64,000 nt of DNA, taken from Mesorhizobium ciceri WSM4083. GTDB lineage: Bacteria; Pseudomonadota; Alphaproteobacteria; Rhizobiales; Rhizobiaceae. Below, in pieces: positions 25,777 to 34,427 of this stretch. The translations under genes and the position numbers were made by a program. Location of the stretch: NCBI RefSeq assembly GCF_000519305.1, contig NZ_JAFG01000010.1:62001-126000 (forward strand), written 5' to 3'. Within the stretch, counting starts at the first letter, position 1; each line of letters starts with the position of its first letter. A model generated the notes under the pieces. The model saw only the letters and a program-made list of their open reading frames with translations. It made no database searches and had not been told where the DNA came from.

Positions 25777-26616
25777 TTATTTGGAGAGTTCGATCACCTG
25801 GTCGGCACTGGTGACCATGACCCATTTGCCGTTGCGCTGCTCGATGGAGGACACCTGGCTGGAGTCAGGCAGTATCGAGCCGCGCTGGACGATCCAGAGG
25901 CCAGCGTCGTCCTGGATCATGGCGCGGCCGTTGGCGACATGAACCATGCGGAATTTCGCCGCGTCGGCCGGAAACGGTTGCTCGTCGGGTGCGGCTGCGG
26001 GATTGGCATCATCCCGCACCGTCCCCGTGGCAAGAAGATCGAGATTGGCCGCGGGAACGTCCTTTGCCGTCAGCGGTGCGCTGCGTTGCGCGACCACGCC
26101 GCCGCCCGCTCGCCCGGAATTAGAGCCGGTGCCGCCGAACTTCATCGCCTGGACGCCAAACTGGTCCTGGTTGAAGAAGATGTACCAGGGGAACAGGGCG
26201 CAGATCAGGCCGAGCGTGATGCCGAGCGCGGCTATGACGAAATCGCTGCGTCGGTCGGACGTCTTCTTCAGCCGGGGAAACGGTGCCTTTGGTGGCTGCG
26301 GCCATTCGGTGCGCGGGAACAGCCCGTCGATCAGCGAGTCGCGGCTGGCCTGCGTCATCTCGGCAGCCACCGCCTGGGGAGCCCGGGGCAGAGCGGGTTC
26401 GACGGGCCTGGCCAGATCAGGATCGGCTTTGCCAGCCCGTGGCAGGATTGGCTTGACGGCTCTGGCCAGAACGGCCTCGGCTTTGGCTGCGATGGCACGG
26501 GCGGCCTTTGCCTTGGCAGTTCTCGTTTCGTCAGCCTCGGCTTGCTCCACGGCGTTGGCCTCGGCGATCATGTCGCGCAGGATGCGCTCGGTATATTCGC
26601 GTTCAGTCTCCGGCAT
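25777..26616 (-). CDS. Flagellar-cluster membrane protein of unknown function
   Basis: 279 residues. The N-terminal 120 residues are Ala/Glu/Lys/Arg-rich and helical (TAKAKAARAIAAKAEAVLAR), with a segment SLIDGLFPRTEWPQPP. One clear transmembrane helix follows at about 127-147 (FVIAALGITLGLICALFPWY). After that comes a probably periplasmic C-terminal domain of about 130 residues that ends in a compact beta-rich module (GLWIVQRGSILPDSSQVSSI; KWVMVTSADQVIELS). It overlaps fliI by 14 bases and lies between fliI and flgB, where S. meliloti also has an uncharacterised gene. It is not FliJ, which is a short coiled coil without a membrane helix. Function not recognised; a motility role is inferred from location. 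Confidence 0.8.
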   Translation of the reverse strand: MPETEREYTERILRDMIAEANAVEQAEADETRTAKAKAARAIAAKAEAVLARAVKPILPRAGKADPDLARPVEPALPRAPQAVAAEMTQASRDSLIDGLFPRTEWPQPPKAPFPRLKKTSDRRSDFVIAALGITLGLICALFPWYIFFNQDQFGVQAMKFGGTGSNSGRAGGGVVAQRSAPLTAKDVPAANLDLLATGTVRDDANPAAAPDEQPFPADAAKFRMVHVANGRAMIQDDAGLWIVQRGSILPDSSQVSSIEQRNGKWVMVTSADQVIELSK

Positions 26617-28021
26617 CGGCGTTCAGCTTGCTCTTGAGGTGGCGGGCGAGATCGGAGAACGGGTCGGTCGACGGGCGATCCTTTGGCGCTTGCGTCAGCG
26701 CTTCATAGATCAGCGGCACCTGGCGCACGGCGATGTCGAGTTCGGCATCGACTCCGCCCTGATAGGCCCCGAGCAACCGGATATCGCGCGTGTCCTCGAA
26801 GCGCGAGATCATCGACTTCAGCCTTGTGACCAGCGCGCGCTGTTCGACGCTCCAGGCCTTTCCGGCCAACCGCGATATGGACGACAGCGGGTTGACGGGG
26901 GGATAGCGACCCTGTTCGGCGATCGTGCGGTCGAGCACGACATGGCCGTCGAGGATGCCGCGCACGGAATCGGCGACCGGGTCGTTGTGGTCGTCACCGT
27001 CGACCAGCACGGAAATGATGGCGGTGATCGATCCCCTACCTTCAACTCCGGGGCCTTCCGTACCCGGCCCGGCGCGTTCGAGCAGCTTCGGCAGTTCGGT
27101 GAACACCGAGGCCGGGTAGCCGCGGGCGACCGGCGGCTCGCCGGTACCCGTCGCCACCTCACGCAAGGCGTGAGCGAAGCGGGTGATCGAATCCAGCACC
27201 AGCAAAACGCGATGCCCCTGGTCGCGAAAATGCTCGGCGACGCGCATGGCGGTGTCCGGCGCACGCCGGCGCATCATGGCGCTTTCGTCGCTGGTGGCGA
27301 CGACGGCGACGGTCTTGGCCATGCTCTCGCCGATCGTGTCCTCGAGGAATTCACGGACTTCTCGGCCGCGTTCGCCGATGAGCGCCACCACGACGGTATC
27401 GAATGCGTCGGCGCCGGCGAGCATGGCAAGCAGCGTCGATTTGCCGACGCCGGAGCCGGCAAAGATGCCGAGGCGCTGGCCGAAGCAGAGCGGCGTGAAG
27501 ATGTCGATGACCTTGACGCCGGTCATGAAGGCCGTGCCGACGCGTTGCCGCGCCATGGCGCCCGGCGTCGTCTGGGCGCCTCGCGATGTGTCATCTCCCC
27601 GGGCGAGCGGCGGGCCGCCATCGATCGCCCTGGTGAGTGCGTCGATGGTGCGGCCGCGCCACGAGGCATGCGGCGCCACCACGAGCGGACCGCGGCGGAA
27701 CACGGCATCACCGATGCCGGAATCGGCGCTGCGTTCGAAGGGCGCCACGACGGCCTCGTCGCGGCCGATCTTGACGATCTCGCCGCGGCGTGCACCGGCA
27801 TGGCCGGGCTGCTCGACGATGTCGCCCAGTCTGGCGAAGCCGGAAAGGCCGTGCACCTTGTAGTGCGTGGGCGTGACTTCGATGACGCGGCCGCCGCGCT
27901 TGAGCATGGCCTCGGCGTCGCCGAAACGCCGCCAGACCCGTTCCAGCGCGGCAAGCCGGTCTTCCGGCGCCGGCTGGAGTTGTCTTTCGGGTGCGCGCAG
28001 GGATGGCTGGTCGAGCGACAT
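26603..28021 (-). CDS. fliI: Flagellar export ATPase FliI
   Basis: 472 residues, F1-ATPase-beta-like. Walker A GSGVGKST at 189-196, catalytic GERGREV near 216-222, Walker B LLVLDSITRFAHALREV near 273, and the FliI/YscN-specific AAIISVLV-like segment followed by DGDDHNDPVADSVRGILDGH. It powers and orders export of flagellar subunits. The usual FliI partners are dispersed: the FliH-like gene lies with fliF and no fliJ is recognised next to it. Three bases after flgF. Confidence 0.97.
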   Translation of the reverse strand: MSLDQPSLRAPERQLQPAPEDRLAALERVWRRFGDAEAMLKRGGRVIEVTPTHYKVHGLSGFARLGDIVEQPGHAGARRGEIVKIGRDEAVVAPFERSADSGIGDAVFRRGPLVVAPHASWRGRTIDALTRAIDGGPPLARGDDTSRGAQTTPGAMARQRVGTAFMTGVKVIDIFTPLCFGQRLGIFAGSGVGKSTLLAMLAGADAFDTVVVALIGERGREVREFLEDTIGESMAKTVAVVATSDESAMMRRRAPDTAMRVAEHFRDQGHRVLLVLDSITRFAHALREVATGTGEPPVARGYPASVFTELPKLLERAGPGTEGPGVEGRGSITAIISVLVDGDDHNDPVADSVRGILDGHVVLDRTIAEQGRYPPVNPLSSISRLAGKAWSVEQRALVTRLKSMISRFEDTRDIRLLGAYQGGVDAELDIAVRQVPLIYEALTQAPKDRPSTDPFSDLARHLKSKLNADAGD

Positions 28022-28024
28022 GGA

Positions 28025-28747
28025 TTATTTCGAGCCGAGCGTCTTGATCGCCTCGTCGGTGGAGGAGTCGGTCTGCCGCATCAGGGCGGCGGTGTTCTCG
28101 AAGGCGCGCTGGACCATGATCAGCCGGGTGATCTCCAGCACCGGATTGACATTGGACTCTTCGAGAAAACCCTGGGCAACGCCGACATCGGATCGGTCGG
28201 TGACAGGCTCCGGGGTGCGTGCCGGAACGATGCCGGAATTGCCGTAGCGGACGAAGTTCGGGCCTGGATCGAAATTGTAGAGACCGATCGAGCCGACAAG
28301 CTGATCGTTCTGGCGCAACGAACCATCGGCCCCGGCCTTGGGCGGACCGTTGCGGGGGTCAAGCTGGATCGGCGAGCCGCCCGCATCGAGCACCGGGTGG
28401 CCCTCGAGCGACATCAGCTCGCCGTTCTCGTTCATCGAAAAGCGTCCGTCGCGGGTCATGACGGTGCCGACCGGCGTCTCTATGGCGAACCAGGCATCGC
28501 CCTGGACGGCGAAATCGAAGGGATTGCCGGTCTCGCTCAAGGCACCGTGGGCGCCGGAAAGGTAGGTCTTGCCCGGAGAGGCGAAGGATACCGATTTCTG
28601 TCCGGTGCCGGAGACGACGTCCTCGAACTTCACGCCGGTGGCGCGAAAGCCGATCGTCGAGGCGTTGGCGACGTTGTCGGCGATGGTGTCGAGGCGCCGC
28701 TCGAGCGCGATCTGCGACGAAAGGGCGACGTACAGGCTGTCCCGCAT
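28025..28747 (-). CDS. flgF: Flagellar basal-body rod protein FlgF
   Basis: 240 residues, typical for FlgF. N-terminal LYVALSSQIALERRLDTIAD and NVANASTIGFRATGVKFEDV, a central AVQGDAWFAIETPVGTVMTR, and C-terminal FLEESNVNPVLEITRLIMVQ. Proximal/distal rod subunit. Second gene of the block after the DUF1217 gene. Confidence 0.94.
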   Translation of the reverse strand: MRDSLYVALSSQIALERRLDTIADNVANASTIGFRATGVKFEDVVSGTGQKSVSFASPGKTYLSGAHGALSETGNPFDFAVQGDAWFAIETPVGTVMTRDGRFSMNENGELMSLEGHPVLDAGGSPIQLDPRNGPPKAGADGSLRQNDQLVGSIGLYNFDPGPNFVRYGNSGIVPARTPEPVTDRSDVGVAQGFLEESNVNPVLEITRLIMVQRAFENTAALMRQTDSSTDEAIKTLGSK

Positions 28748-28754
28748 GATGGTC

Positions 28755-29876
28755 TCAGAACCTCAATTTCTGCATGGCCATCATCAGGTCGGTGGAGATG
28801 CCGACGGTGAGTGGCTGCGCAAACAGCACGCTGACCGAGGTGACGGCCGATGAAGTCGGGTGGTTGATCTCGTACATGCTGGTGAAGCGCGTCAGGAACT
28901 TGCCGAGTTTCTCGGGGTCGGAGAAATCCGAGATGTCGAGTTTTTGCTCGAACAGCTGCGCCTGCTTGTCGACATCGGCGGTGGCGAAGGAATCGGGCAG
29001 GCCGAGCACGGTGCGCACGACACTGGCAAGCGCGGTGTCGGCCAGCACGTCATACCAGCTGGTGATGGTTGGGGCCTTGCGATCGAAATAAAGCGCCAGC
29101 CGCACGCCCTGGTTGGTCTGACCGGCATTCTCTTCGAGGGTCTGGCGCATGTATTTGTCGACGGTCGGCTGCTGCGCCGGATTGATGGTGGTGGTGTTTT
29201 CGCCATAGGCTTCGAAGTTGAAGGCGGAGGCAAGCGCGGCATAGGTCTTGTCCGTCATCTTGTTGGCGACGCTGTCGGGGTCGCGCACGCCGCCCTGCAG
29301 AACCCGCTTGATGAGATCCTTGTCCTCCGTCGCCGAGTCGAGACCGAATGACGCCAGCGCGTATGTGTAGAGCCGGTTGTTCGACATCAGATCGTCGATC
29401 GACTTCACCTTGGTGATGTTGGCGAGATAGTATGTCGTCTCGCCCTTCACATAGGCCGAATCCGGATCGAGGCCGGCGATTTTCGCCTGCGTGGCGTAGT
29501 TCTTGGTCACCATCTGCTGCGTCTTGTTGTAGATGGTCGCATCGGCGCCGTTGGCGGCGAAGTTGAAGGCGCTGACGAATTCGGCGTAGCGCTTGTCGGT
29601 CAGCTTGTTGGCGAAGCTGTCGGGATCGGAGACGCCTTCCTTGAGTGCCTTGACCATGAACGCCTTGGCATAGTCCATGTCCTCCAGCCCGTAGGCTTTC
29701 ATGGCATATTTGAACAAACGGTCGTTTTTGACGAAATCGTCGATCGATTTCACCTTGGTGATGTTGGCGAGATAATATTTGGTGTCGCGATCAACCACGG
29801 GCTGCTGCTCGATCCTGTCGATCGATTTTGAAATGTCCTTGGTGATGAGCTGGTAGCTGGTAAAGGTATTGAGCAA
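28755..29876 (-). CDS. DUF1217 flagellar-operon protein with internal duplication
   Basis: 373 residues. Residues about 33-135 and 153-250 are two copies of one unit: YYLANITKVKSIDDFVKNDR and YYLANITKVKSIDDLMSNNR begin them, and each ends in a DPDSFANK/DPDSVANK ... AFNF pattern. The family is DUF1217, found in rhizobial flagellar operons (in S. meliloti between motA and flgF). No signal peptide and no membrane helix is seen; the repeats and helices suggest a secreted or cytoplasmic structural or assembly factor. First gene of the minus-strand flgF-fliI-...-fliP block, divergent from motA, 146 bases apart. Function unknown. Confidence 0.88.
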   Translation of the reverse strand: MLNTFTSYQLITKDISKSIDRIEQQPVVDRDTKYYLANITKVKSIDDFVKNDRLFKYAMKAYGLEDMDYAKAFMVKALKEGVSDPDSFANKLTDKRYAEFVSAFNFAANGADATIYNKTQQMVTKNYATQAKIAGLDPDSAYVKGETTYYLANITKVKSIDDLMSNNRLYTYALASFGLDSATEDKDLIKRVLQGGVRDPDSVANKMTDKTYAALASAFNFEAYGENTTTINPAQQPTVDKYMRQTLEENAGQTNQGVRLALYFDRKAPTITSWYDVLADTALASVVRTVLGLPDSFATADVDKQAQLFEQKLDISDFSDPEKLGKFLTRFTSMYEINHPTSSAVTSVSVLFAQPLTVGISTDLMMAMQKLRF

Positions 29877-30022
29877 AGACGTGCCTCCGGCCGAAGCTAT
29901 GCCGGCACAATACCCCTACTTCCTTGCGCGAAACTGAATCGCTTCCACGCCCTCGATTCAAGCCTCACACAAGGCACGGGGACTATCCCTAGCTCCTGAT
30001 GTGAAATGCGGAAGGACCTGTC
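29877..30022. promoter_or_regulatory. Divergent promoter region between the DUF1217 block and motA
   Basis: 146 bases between two divergent flagellar operons, so both promoters must lie here or nearby. I see no clear sigma-70 consensus pair and no GTTAA boxes of the kind found upstream of flagellin 1. These should be VisNR/Rem-controlled class II promoters by analogy with S. meliloti. Confidence 0.5.
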
Positions 30023-30898
30023 GTGGGCATTCTGATTGGACTGGTGGTAACGCTCGGCTGCGTCCTTGGCGGCTTCATGGCCATGGGCGGCCATCTTCAC
30101 GTGCTTATCCAGCCGTGGGAGGCCGTGATCATCTGTGGTGCGGCTTTTGGCACCTTCCTCGTTGCCAATCCGATGAAGACGGTCAAGGACACCGGCAAGG
30201 GCATTCTCGAAGCCTTCAAGCAGGCAGTGCCGAAGGAACAGGACTATCTCGAAACGCTCGGCGTGCTGCACTCTCTGATGCGCGAGTTGCGCTCGAAATC
30301 CCGCAGCGAAGTCGAGGCGCATATCGACAATCCGGAAGAGTCGGCGATTTTCCAGGCGTTCCCAACCGTGCTGCATAACCACGACCTGACGCATTTCATC
30401 TGCGACTACTGCCGTATCATCATCATCGGCAATGCCCGCTCGCACGAGATCGAGGCGCTGATGGACGAAGAAATCCAGACCATCAGGTCCGACAAGATGA
30501 AGGCCTATCATGCGCTGGTGGCGGTGGGCGATGGCTTGCCGGCGCTCGGCATCGTCGCCGCCGTGCTGGGCGTGGTCAAGGCGATGGGCGCGCTCGACCA
30601 GTCGCCGGAAATCCTCGGCGGTTTGATTGGTGCCGCACTTGTCGGAACGTTCCTCGGCATCTTCCTGTCCTATTCGGTGGTCGGGCCGGTCGCCACCAAG
30701 ATCAAGACAGTGCGCGAGAAGAAGAACCGCCTCTATATCATCGTCAAACAGACGCTGTTGGCCTACATGAACGGCGCGCTGCCGCAGGTGGCGATCGAGT
30801 TTGGCCGCAAGACCATCTCGTCCTATGAACGGCCGACGATCGACGCCGTCGAGCAGAGCACGATGAATACCGGCACCGTCGAAAAGAAGGCCGCCTGA
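30023..30898 (+). CDS. motA: Flagellar motor stator protein MotA
   Basis: 291 residues with four transmembrane helices (about 4-24, 32-50, 170-190, 202-224), the MotA motif GLPALGIVAAVLGVVKAMG and the charged cytoplasmic loop RSDKMKAYHALVAVG. It forms the proton channel with MotB. The start is GTG at 30023 with GAAGGA seven bases upstream. First gene of the plus-strand motA-fliM-fliN-fliG-flhB operon; its partner motB is about 16 kb away on the other strand. Confidence 0.96.
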   Translation: MGILIGLVVTLGCVLGGFMAMGGHLHVLIQPWEAVIICGAAFGTFLVANPMKTVKDTGKGILEAFKQAVPKEQDYLETLGVLHSLMRELRSKSRSEVEAHIDNPEESAIFQAFPTVLHNHDLTHFICDYCRIIIIGNARSHEIEALMDEEIQTIRSDKMKAYHALVAVGDGLPALGIVAAVLGVVKAMGALDQSPEILGGLIGAALVGTFLGIFLSYSVVGPVATKIKTVREKKNRLYIIVKQTLLAYMNGALPQVAIEFGRKTISSYERPTIDAVEQSTMNTGTVEKKAA

Positions 30899-30930
30899 AC
30901 GATGCGCGACAGATCGGTCCCAGCACTGTC

Positions 30931-31878
30931 ATGACCAGTCCGGGCAGCCCAGCGGAAGCGCGCTCGCTGATCATCGAGCGTCTGGTCGGCGACAGCGGCG
31001 AAGCCGCCCAGGTCATCGACGCTGGCCGGGCCATGGCCGAACGCGCGGTACCGCTGTTGCAGAAAAGCCTGACCAGCGAGCTTGGCGTTCCGGTCGTCGT
31101 CGATCTCAAAGCGATCGAGGTCAGCCGTGTTCCCGAGGCGCGTTCGCGTGCCGGCGACACGTTTGCCATGACCGTGATCGGCTCGTCCGCCTCCTCCGAT
31201 GCGATGACCCTGGTGATCGATGCTCCGGCGATCGCTATCATGGTCTGCACGCTGTTCGGCGGCGATCCGGATCTGCCGGTCTCGCCGATCGAACGCGATC
31301 TGTCGCAGATCGAAATCGATGTCTCGACCATGGTGTTCCAGCAGGTCGCGCAGGCCCTCAACGGTTCGGGAAAGCGCTCGCTCGACCTGCGCCTGCCCGC
31401 GCCGCGAGCAATGTCCGGCACCGAGGCGAAGCGGTATGTGCTGCGCGATGGCGCGGCAATCCGCATCGTGCTTGGCATCTCGACGCCGGCCGACAGTGGC
31501 ACCGTCACGGTGACGATGCCGCAGCGCGTCGTGCTGGCCAGCCGCGACGGAGCCGTGCCTGTCAGCGACGACGATCACGGCCCCAGCTGGCGCGCCCGCT
31601 TTTCGGAAGAGGTGATGCGCTCCACCGTGGCGCTCGAGGCCACGATGCCGCTGGCGCGGCTGACGCTCGGCGACCTCGCCGGTTTCGAAATCGGCGACGT
31701 CATCGAATTCGAGGAAACGGCCCAAACCCAGGCGCGTCTCAGCGCACGGGGCAAGACGCTGTTCGTATGCGAGTTCGGCAAACTGGGACAGAATTACACC
31801 GTCCGGATCAGGCATCCTTACGACGCCGGGCAGGACTTTATCGACGGGCTGATGCCGGCTGCCGCCGGACGCGCCTGA
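30931..31878 (+). CDS. fliM: Flagellar switch protein FliM
   Basis: 315 residues. The central region resembles the FliM phosphatase-fold (CTLFGGDPDLPVSPIERDLS, VSTMVFQQVAQALN), and the C-terminus is a SPOA domain (EATMPLARLTLGDLAGFEIG). Part of the C ring. The usual N-terminal CheY-binding peptide (LSQ-EIDALL) is not recognisable: the protein begins MTSPGSPAEARSLIIERLV. Order motA-fliM-fliN-fliG is that of S. meliloti. No strong Shine-Dalgarno is seen before the ATG. Confidence 0.92.
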   Translation: MTSPGSPAEARSLIIERLVGDSGEAAQVIDAGRAMAERAVPLLQKSLTSELGVPVVVDLKAIEVSRVPEARSRAGDTFAMTVIGSSASSDAMTLVIDAPAIAIMVCTLFGGDPDLPVSPIERDLSQIEIDVSTMVFQQVAQALNGSGKRSLDLRLPAPRAMSGTEAKRYVLRDGAAIRIVLGISTPADSGTVTVTMPQRVVLASRDGAVPVSDDDHGPSWRARFSEEVMRSTVALEATMPLARLTLGDLAGFEIGDVIEFEETAQTQARLSARGKTLFVCEFGKLGQNYTVRIRHPYDAGQDFIDGLMPAAAGRA

Positions 31879-31894
31879 GCATTTGGAGACGATC

Positions 31895-32281
31895 ATGGCC
31901 AAAACCAAGGCGGAAGCCGACCTCGACCAGCCGGACGAGCAGCTCGACCGTGCCATCGAAGAGTTGCGCGGTGTCCTGCATGAAGAGGAGCAACGCCCCG
32001 ATGCGGCGTTCAGGGCGGCCTCATCAGCCAATTCGAGCGTGATCATGAACATTCCCGTTGATGTCCAGATCATCCTCGGCAGCACCGAGATGCCGGTCTC
32101 CGATCTGATGGCGCTGCAAAAAGGGTCGACCGTGGCGCTCAATCGCCGCATCGGGGAACCTGTCGACGTCGTGGTCAACGGCCGCAAGATCGCGCGCGGC
32201 GAGATCACCGTGCTGGAAAGCGATCCGTCGCGTTTCGGCATCAGGCTGACCGAAATCATCGCCGGCACGAAGGGCGCCTAG
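31895..32281 (+). CDS. fliN: Flagellar switch protein FliN
   Basis: 128 residues. Acidic N-terminus (about 1-45) followed by the SPOA domain: IPVDVQIILGSTEMPVSDLM, LNRRIGEPVDVVVNGRKIAR, and VLESDPSRFGIRLTEIIA. C-ring component and export docking site. The ATG at 31895 is chosen because GGAG lies six bases upstream; a TTG four codons earlier overlaps that site. Sixteen bases after fliM. Confidence 0.95.
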   Translation: MAKTKAEADLDQPDEQLDRAIEELRGVLHEEEQRPDAAFRAASSANSSVIMNIPVDVQIILGSTEMPVSDLMALQKGSTVALNRRIGEPVDVVVNGRKIARGEITVLESDPSRFGIRLTEIIAGTKGA

Positions 32282-32324
32282 ACATGGTTTGCGGGGCTTG
32301 CCGGTGGCAGCGGAGGCGAGTGGC

Positions 32325-33335
32325 ATGACGACGCCGGTGACCTTGACCCGCGCGCAGAAGGCGGCCGCCATATTGGTGGCGATGGGCAAGCCGTCGGCCA
32401 GCCGCCTGCTGAAATTCTTCAAGCAAGAAGAACTGAAGGCGCTGATCGAGGGCGCCCGCCTGCTGCGGACGATTCCGCAAAGCGATCTCGAACGTATCGT
32501 CGCCGAGTTCGAGGCCGAGTTCACCGAAGGGGCGGGATTGCTCGATTCCGCCGACAGGATGGACACCATCCTCAACGAATCGCTCTCGCCCGAAGAGATG
32601 AGCGCGATCATGGGCGACAAGAAATTCGAGGTCGCACCGGAAGGTCCGCCGCCGATCTGGCCCGAGCTCGAAAAGCTCGAACCGGCGCGGCTTGGCGCCT
32701 TCCTGGCCGGTGAGCATCCGCAGACGGCGGCCATGGTGTTGTCGAAGCTGGCGCCGCAGGTGGCGGCCAACGTGCTGTTGACACTGACCAAACCGATGCG
32801 TGGAGAAATCATCAAGCGCATGGTGACGATGGCCAATGTTCCCGACGCTGCCGCCAGGATCGTCGAAAACCGGCTGCGCACCAGCGTGCTGGCGGAAACC
32901 TCGACCAAGGACACCTCGGCCGGGCAGGCGCGTGTCGCCAGCGTTCTCAACGAACTCGACAAGCCGCTGCTTGAGGAGGTCATGCAGGATCTGGAAGCCG
33001 CCGGCACGCCCGATCTCGACGGTGTGAGGGCCCGGCTGTTTGCTTTCGACGACTTGCCGCTGCTCACCCAGAAAGCGCGGGTGCTGCTGTTCGACGGGCT
33101 GTCGACGGAGCTGGTCACGCTGGCCCTGCGCGGCACGTCGGCCGCACTCGCGGAATCGGTGCTGTCGGCCATCGGCGCCCGCTCGCGGCGCATGATCGAA
33201 GCCGAACTCGGGCAGGGCTCGGACGGGGTCCCTCTCGCCGACATCACGGCGGCCCGCAAGACGATCGTTACGACGACGATCCGGCTGTCGCGCGAAGGCG
33301 CCTTCGAACTGCCCTCGACCCAAGACGCCGCCTAA
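32325..33335 (+). CDS. fliG: Flagellar switch protein FliG
   Basis: 336 residues. N-terminal FliF-binding part (TRAQKAAAILVAMGKPSASR), middle domain with the EHPQTAAMVLSKL motif near 128-140, and a C-terminal torque domain (LLFDGLSTELVTLALRGTSA; AIGARSRRMIEAEL). C-ring rotor protein that contacts MotA. Start ATG 32325 with GGAGG eight bases upstream, twelve codons inside the longest frame. Confidence 0.95.
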   Translation: MTTPVTLTRAQKAAAILVAMGKPSASRLLKFFKQEELKALIEGARLLRTIPQSDLERIVAEFEAEFTEGAGLLDSADRMDTILNESLSPEEMSAIMGDKKFEVAPEGPPPIWPELEKLEPARLGAFLAGEHPQTAAMVLSKLAPQVAANVLLTLTKPMRGEIIKRMVTMANVPDAAARIVENRLRTSVLAETSTKDTSAGQARVASVLNELDKPLLEEVMQDLEAAGTPDLDGVRARLFAFDDLPLLTQKARVLLFDGLSTELVTLALRGTSAALAESVLSAIGARSRRMIEAELGQGSDGVPLADITAARKTIVTTTIRLSREGAFELPSTQDAA

Positions 33336-33344
33336 GACCGCGCC

Positions 33345-34427
33345 ATGGCTGACGCGGTCGACAAGGATTCGAAAACCGAAGAGGCGACGGAAAAGAAGAT
33401 CCGCGACACCATCGAACAGGGCAAACTGCCCCATTCGCGGGAGACAGCGCTCCTTGCCTCGTTCGTTGCCATACTGGTGTTCACCGTCTTCTACGCCAAG
33501 GATGCGATCATCGATCTCGGCATGTTCCTGTCGATGTTCCTGGAGAAGCCGGAAGCCTGGCCGATGGACACCGAGACCGACGTCATCGCGCTCTACAAGA
33601 TCGTCCTCCTCGAGGTTGGCCGCGCCGTCCTGAGCCTGATGGTGCTGCTGACCGTCGCCGGCATCGGCGCCTCGGTGTTCCAGAACATGCCGCAATTCGT
33701 AGGCGAGCGGATCCGGCCGCAACTCTCGCGCATTTCGATCGCCAAGGGGTGGAACAGGCTGTTCGGCATCCAGGGTTGGGTCGAGTTCCTGAAGTCACTC
33801 GGCAAGGTCGGGTTTGCCATCGTCGTGCTGAGCTTCACGCTATCGGAAGACCACCGAAAGCTGCTCGCCGGGATGATCACCAATCCGGTCGCCTTCGGTC
33901 TCGTCATCCGCGGCATCGCCGTCGACATCCTGGTGGCGATCGTCTTCGTCATGGGGCTGATCTCGGCAATCGACATCGTCTGGTCGCGCTTCCACTGGAA
34001 GCAGGATCTGCGCATGAGCAAGCAGGAGGTCAAGGACGAGTTCAAACAGTCCGAGGGCGACCCGATCGTCAAGTCGCGGCTGCGCTCGCTGGCGCGCGAC
34101 CGGGCGCGCAAGCGGATGATGACGGCGGTGCCGCGCGCGACGCTGATCATCGCCAACCCAACGCACTTCTCGATCGCGCTGAAATATGTGCGAGACGAGG
34201 ACTCGGCACCCATGGTGCTGGCCAAGGGCCAGGATCTGGTGGCGCTGAAAATCCGCGAGATCGCGCGGGAACACAACATCCCGGTCTTCGAGGACGTGGC
34301 GCTCGCCCGCTCCATGTACAAGCAAGTTTCGGTCGATAGTGTGATCCCGTCACAATTCTACCAGGCCGTCGCCGAACTGGTGCGGATCGTCTACTCGAAA
34401 AAGGCTGAGCGCAGACAGATTTCATGA
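33345..34427 (+). CDS. flhB: Flagellar export switch protein FlhB
   Basis: 360 residues. Four transmembrane helices (about 33-50, 88-113, 150-167, 185-212), then the cytoplasmic domain with SKQEVKDEFKQSEGDP and the autocleavage motif NPTH at 271-274 in LIIANPTHFSIALKYV. FlhB switches export from hook to filament substrates after FliK feedback. Nine bases after fliG. Its stop overlaps the start of the next gene. Confidence 0.97.
   Translation: MADAVDKDSKTEEATEKKIRDTIEQGKLPHSRETALLASFVAILVFTVFYAKDAIIDLGMFLSMFLEKPEAWPMDTETDVIALYKIVLLEVGRAVLSLMVLLTVAGIGASVFQNMPQFVGERIRPQLSRISIAKGWNRLFGIQGWVEFLKSLGKVGFAIVVLSFTLSEDHRKLLAGMITNPVAFGLVIRGIAVDILVAIVFVMGLISAIDIVWSRFHWKQDLRMSKQEVKDEFKQSEGDPIVKSRLRSLARDRARKRMMTAVPRATLIIANPTHFSIALKYVRDEDSAPMVLAKGQDLVALKIREIAREHNIPVFEDVALARSMYKQVSVDSVIPSQFYQAVAELVRIVYSKKAERRQIS

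Noticed and set aside
25777..26616. Identification of this gene as fliJ because it follows fliI
   Set aside because: FliJ is a short soluble coiled coil; this protein is 279 residues with a clear membrane helix and a C-terminal beta-rich domain.
25946..28810. Open plus-strand frame of 954 codons opposite fliI, flgF and the membrane-protein gene
   Set aside because: It is the antisense shadow of three well supported flagellar genes in GC-rich DNA. The translation shows no domain and has His/Arg/Asp-rich low complexity typical of the complement of coding DNA.
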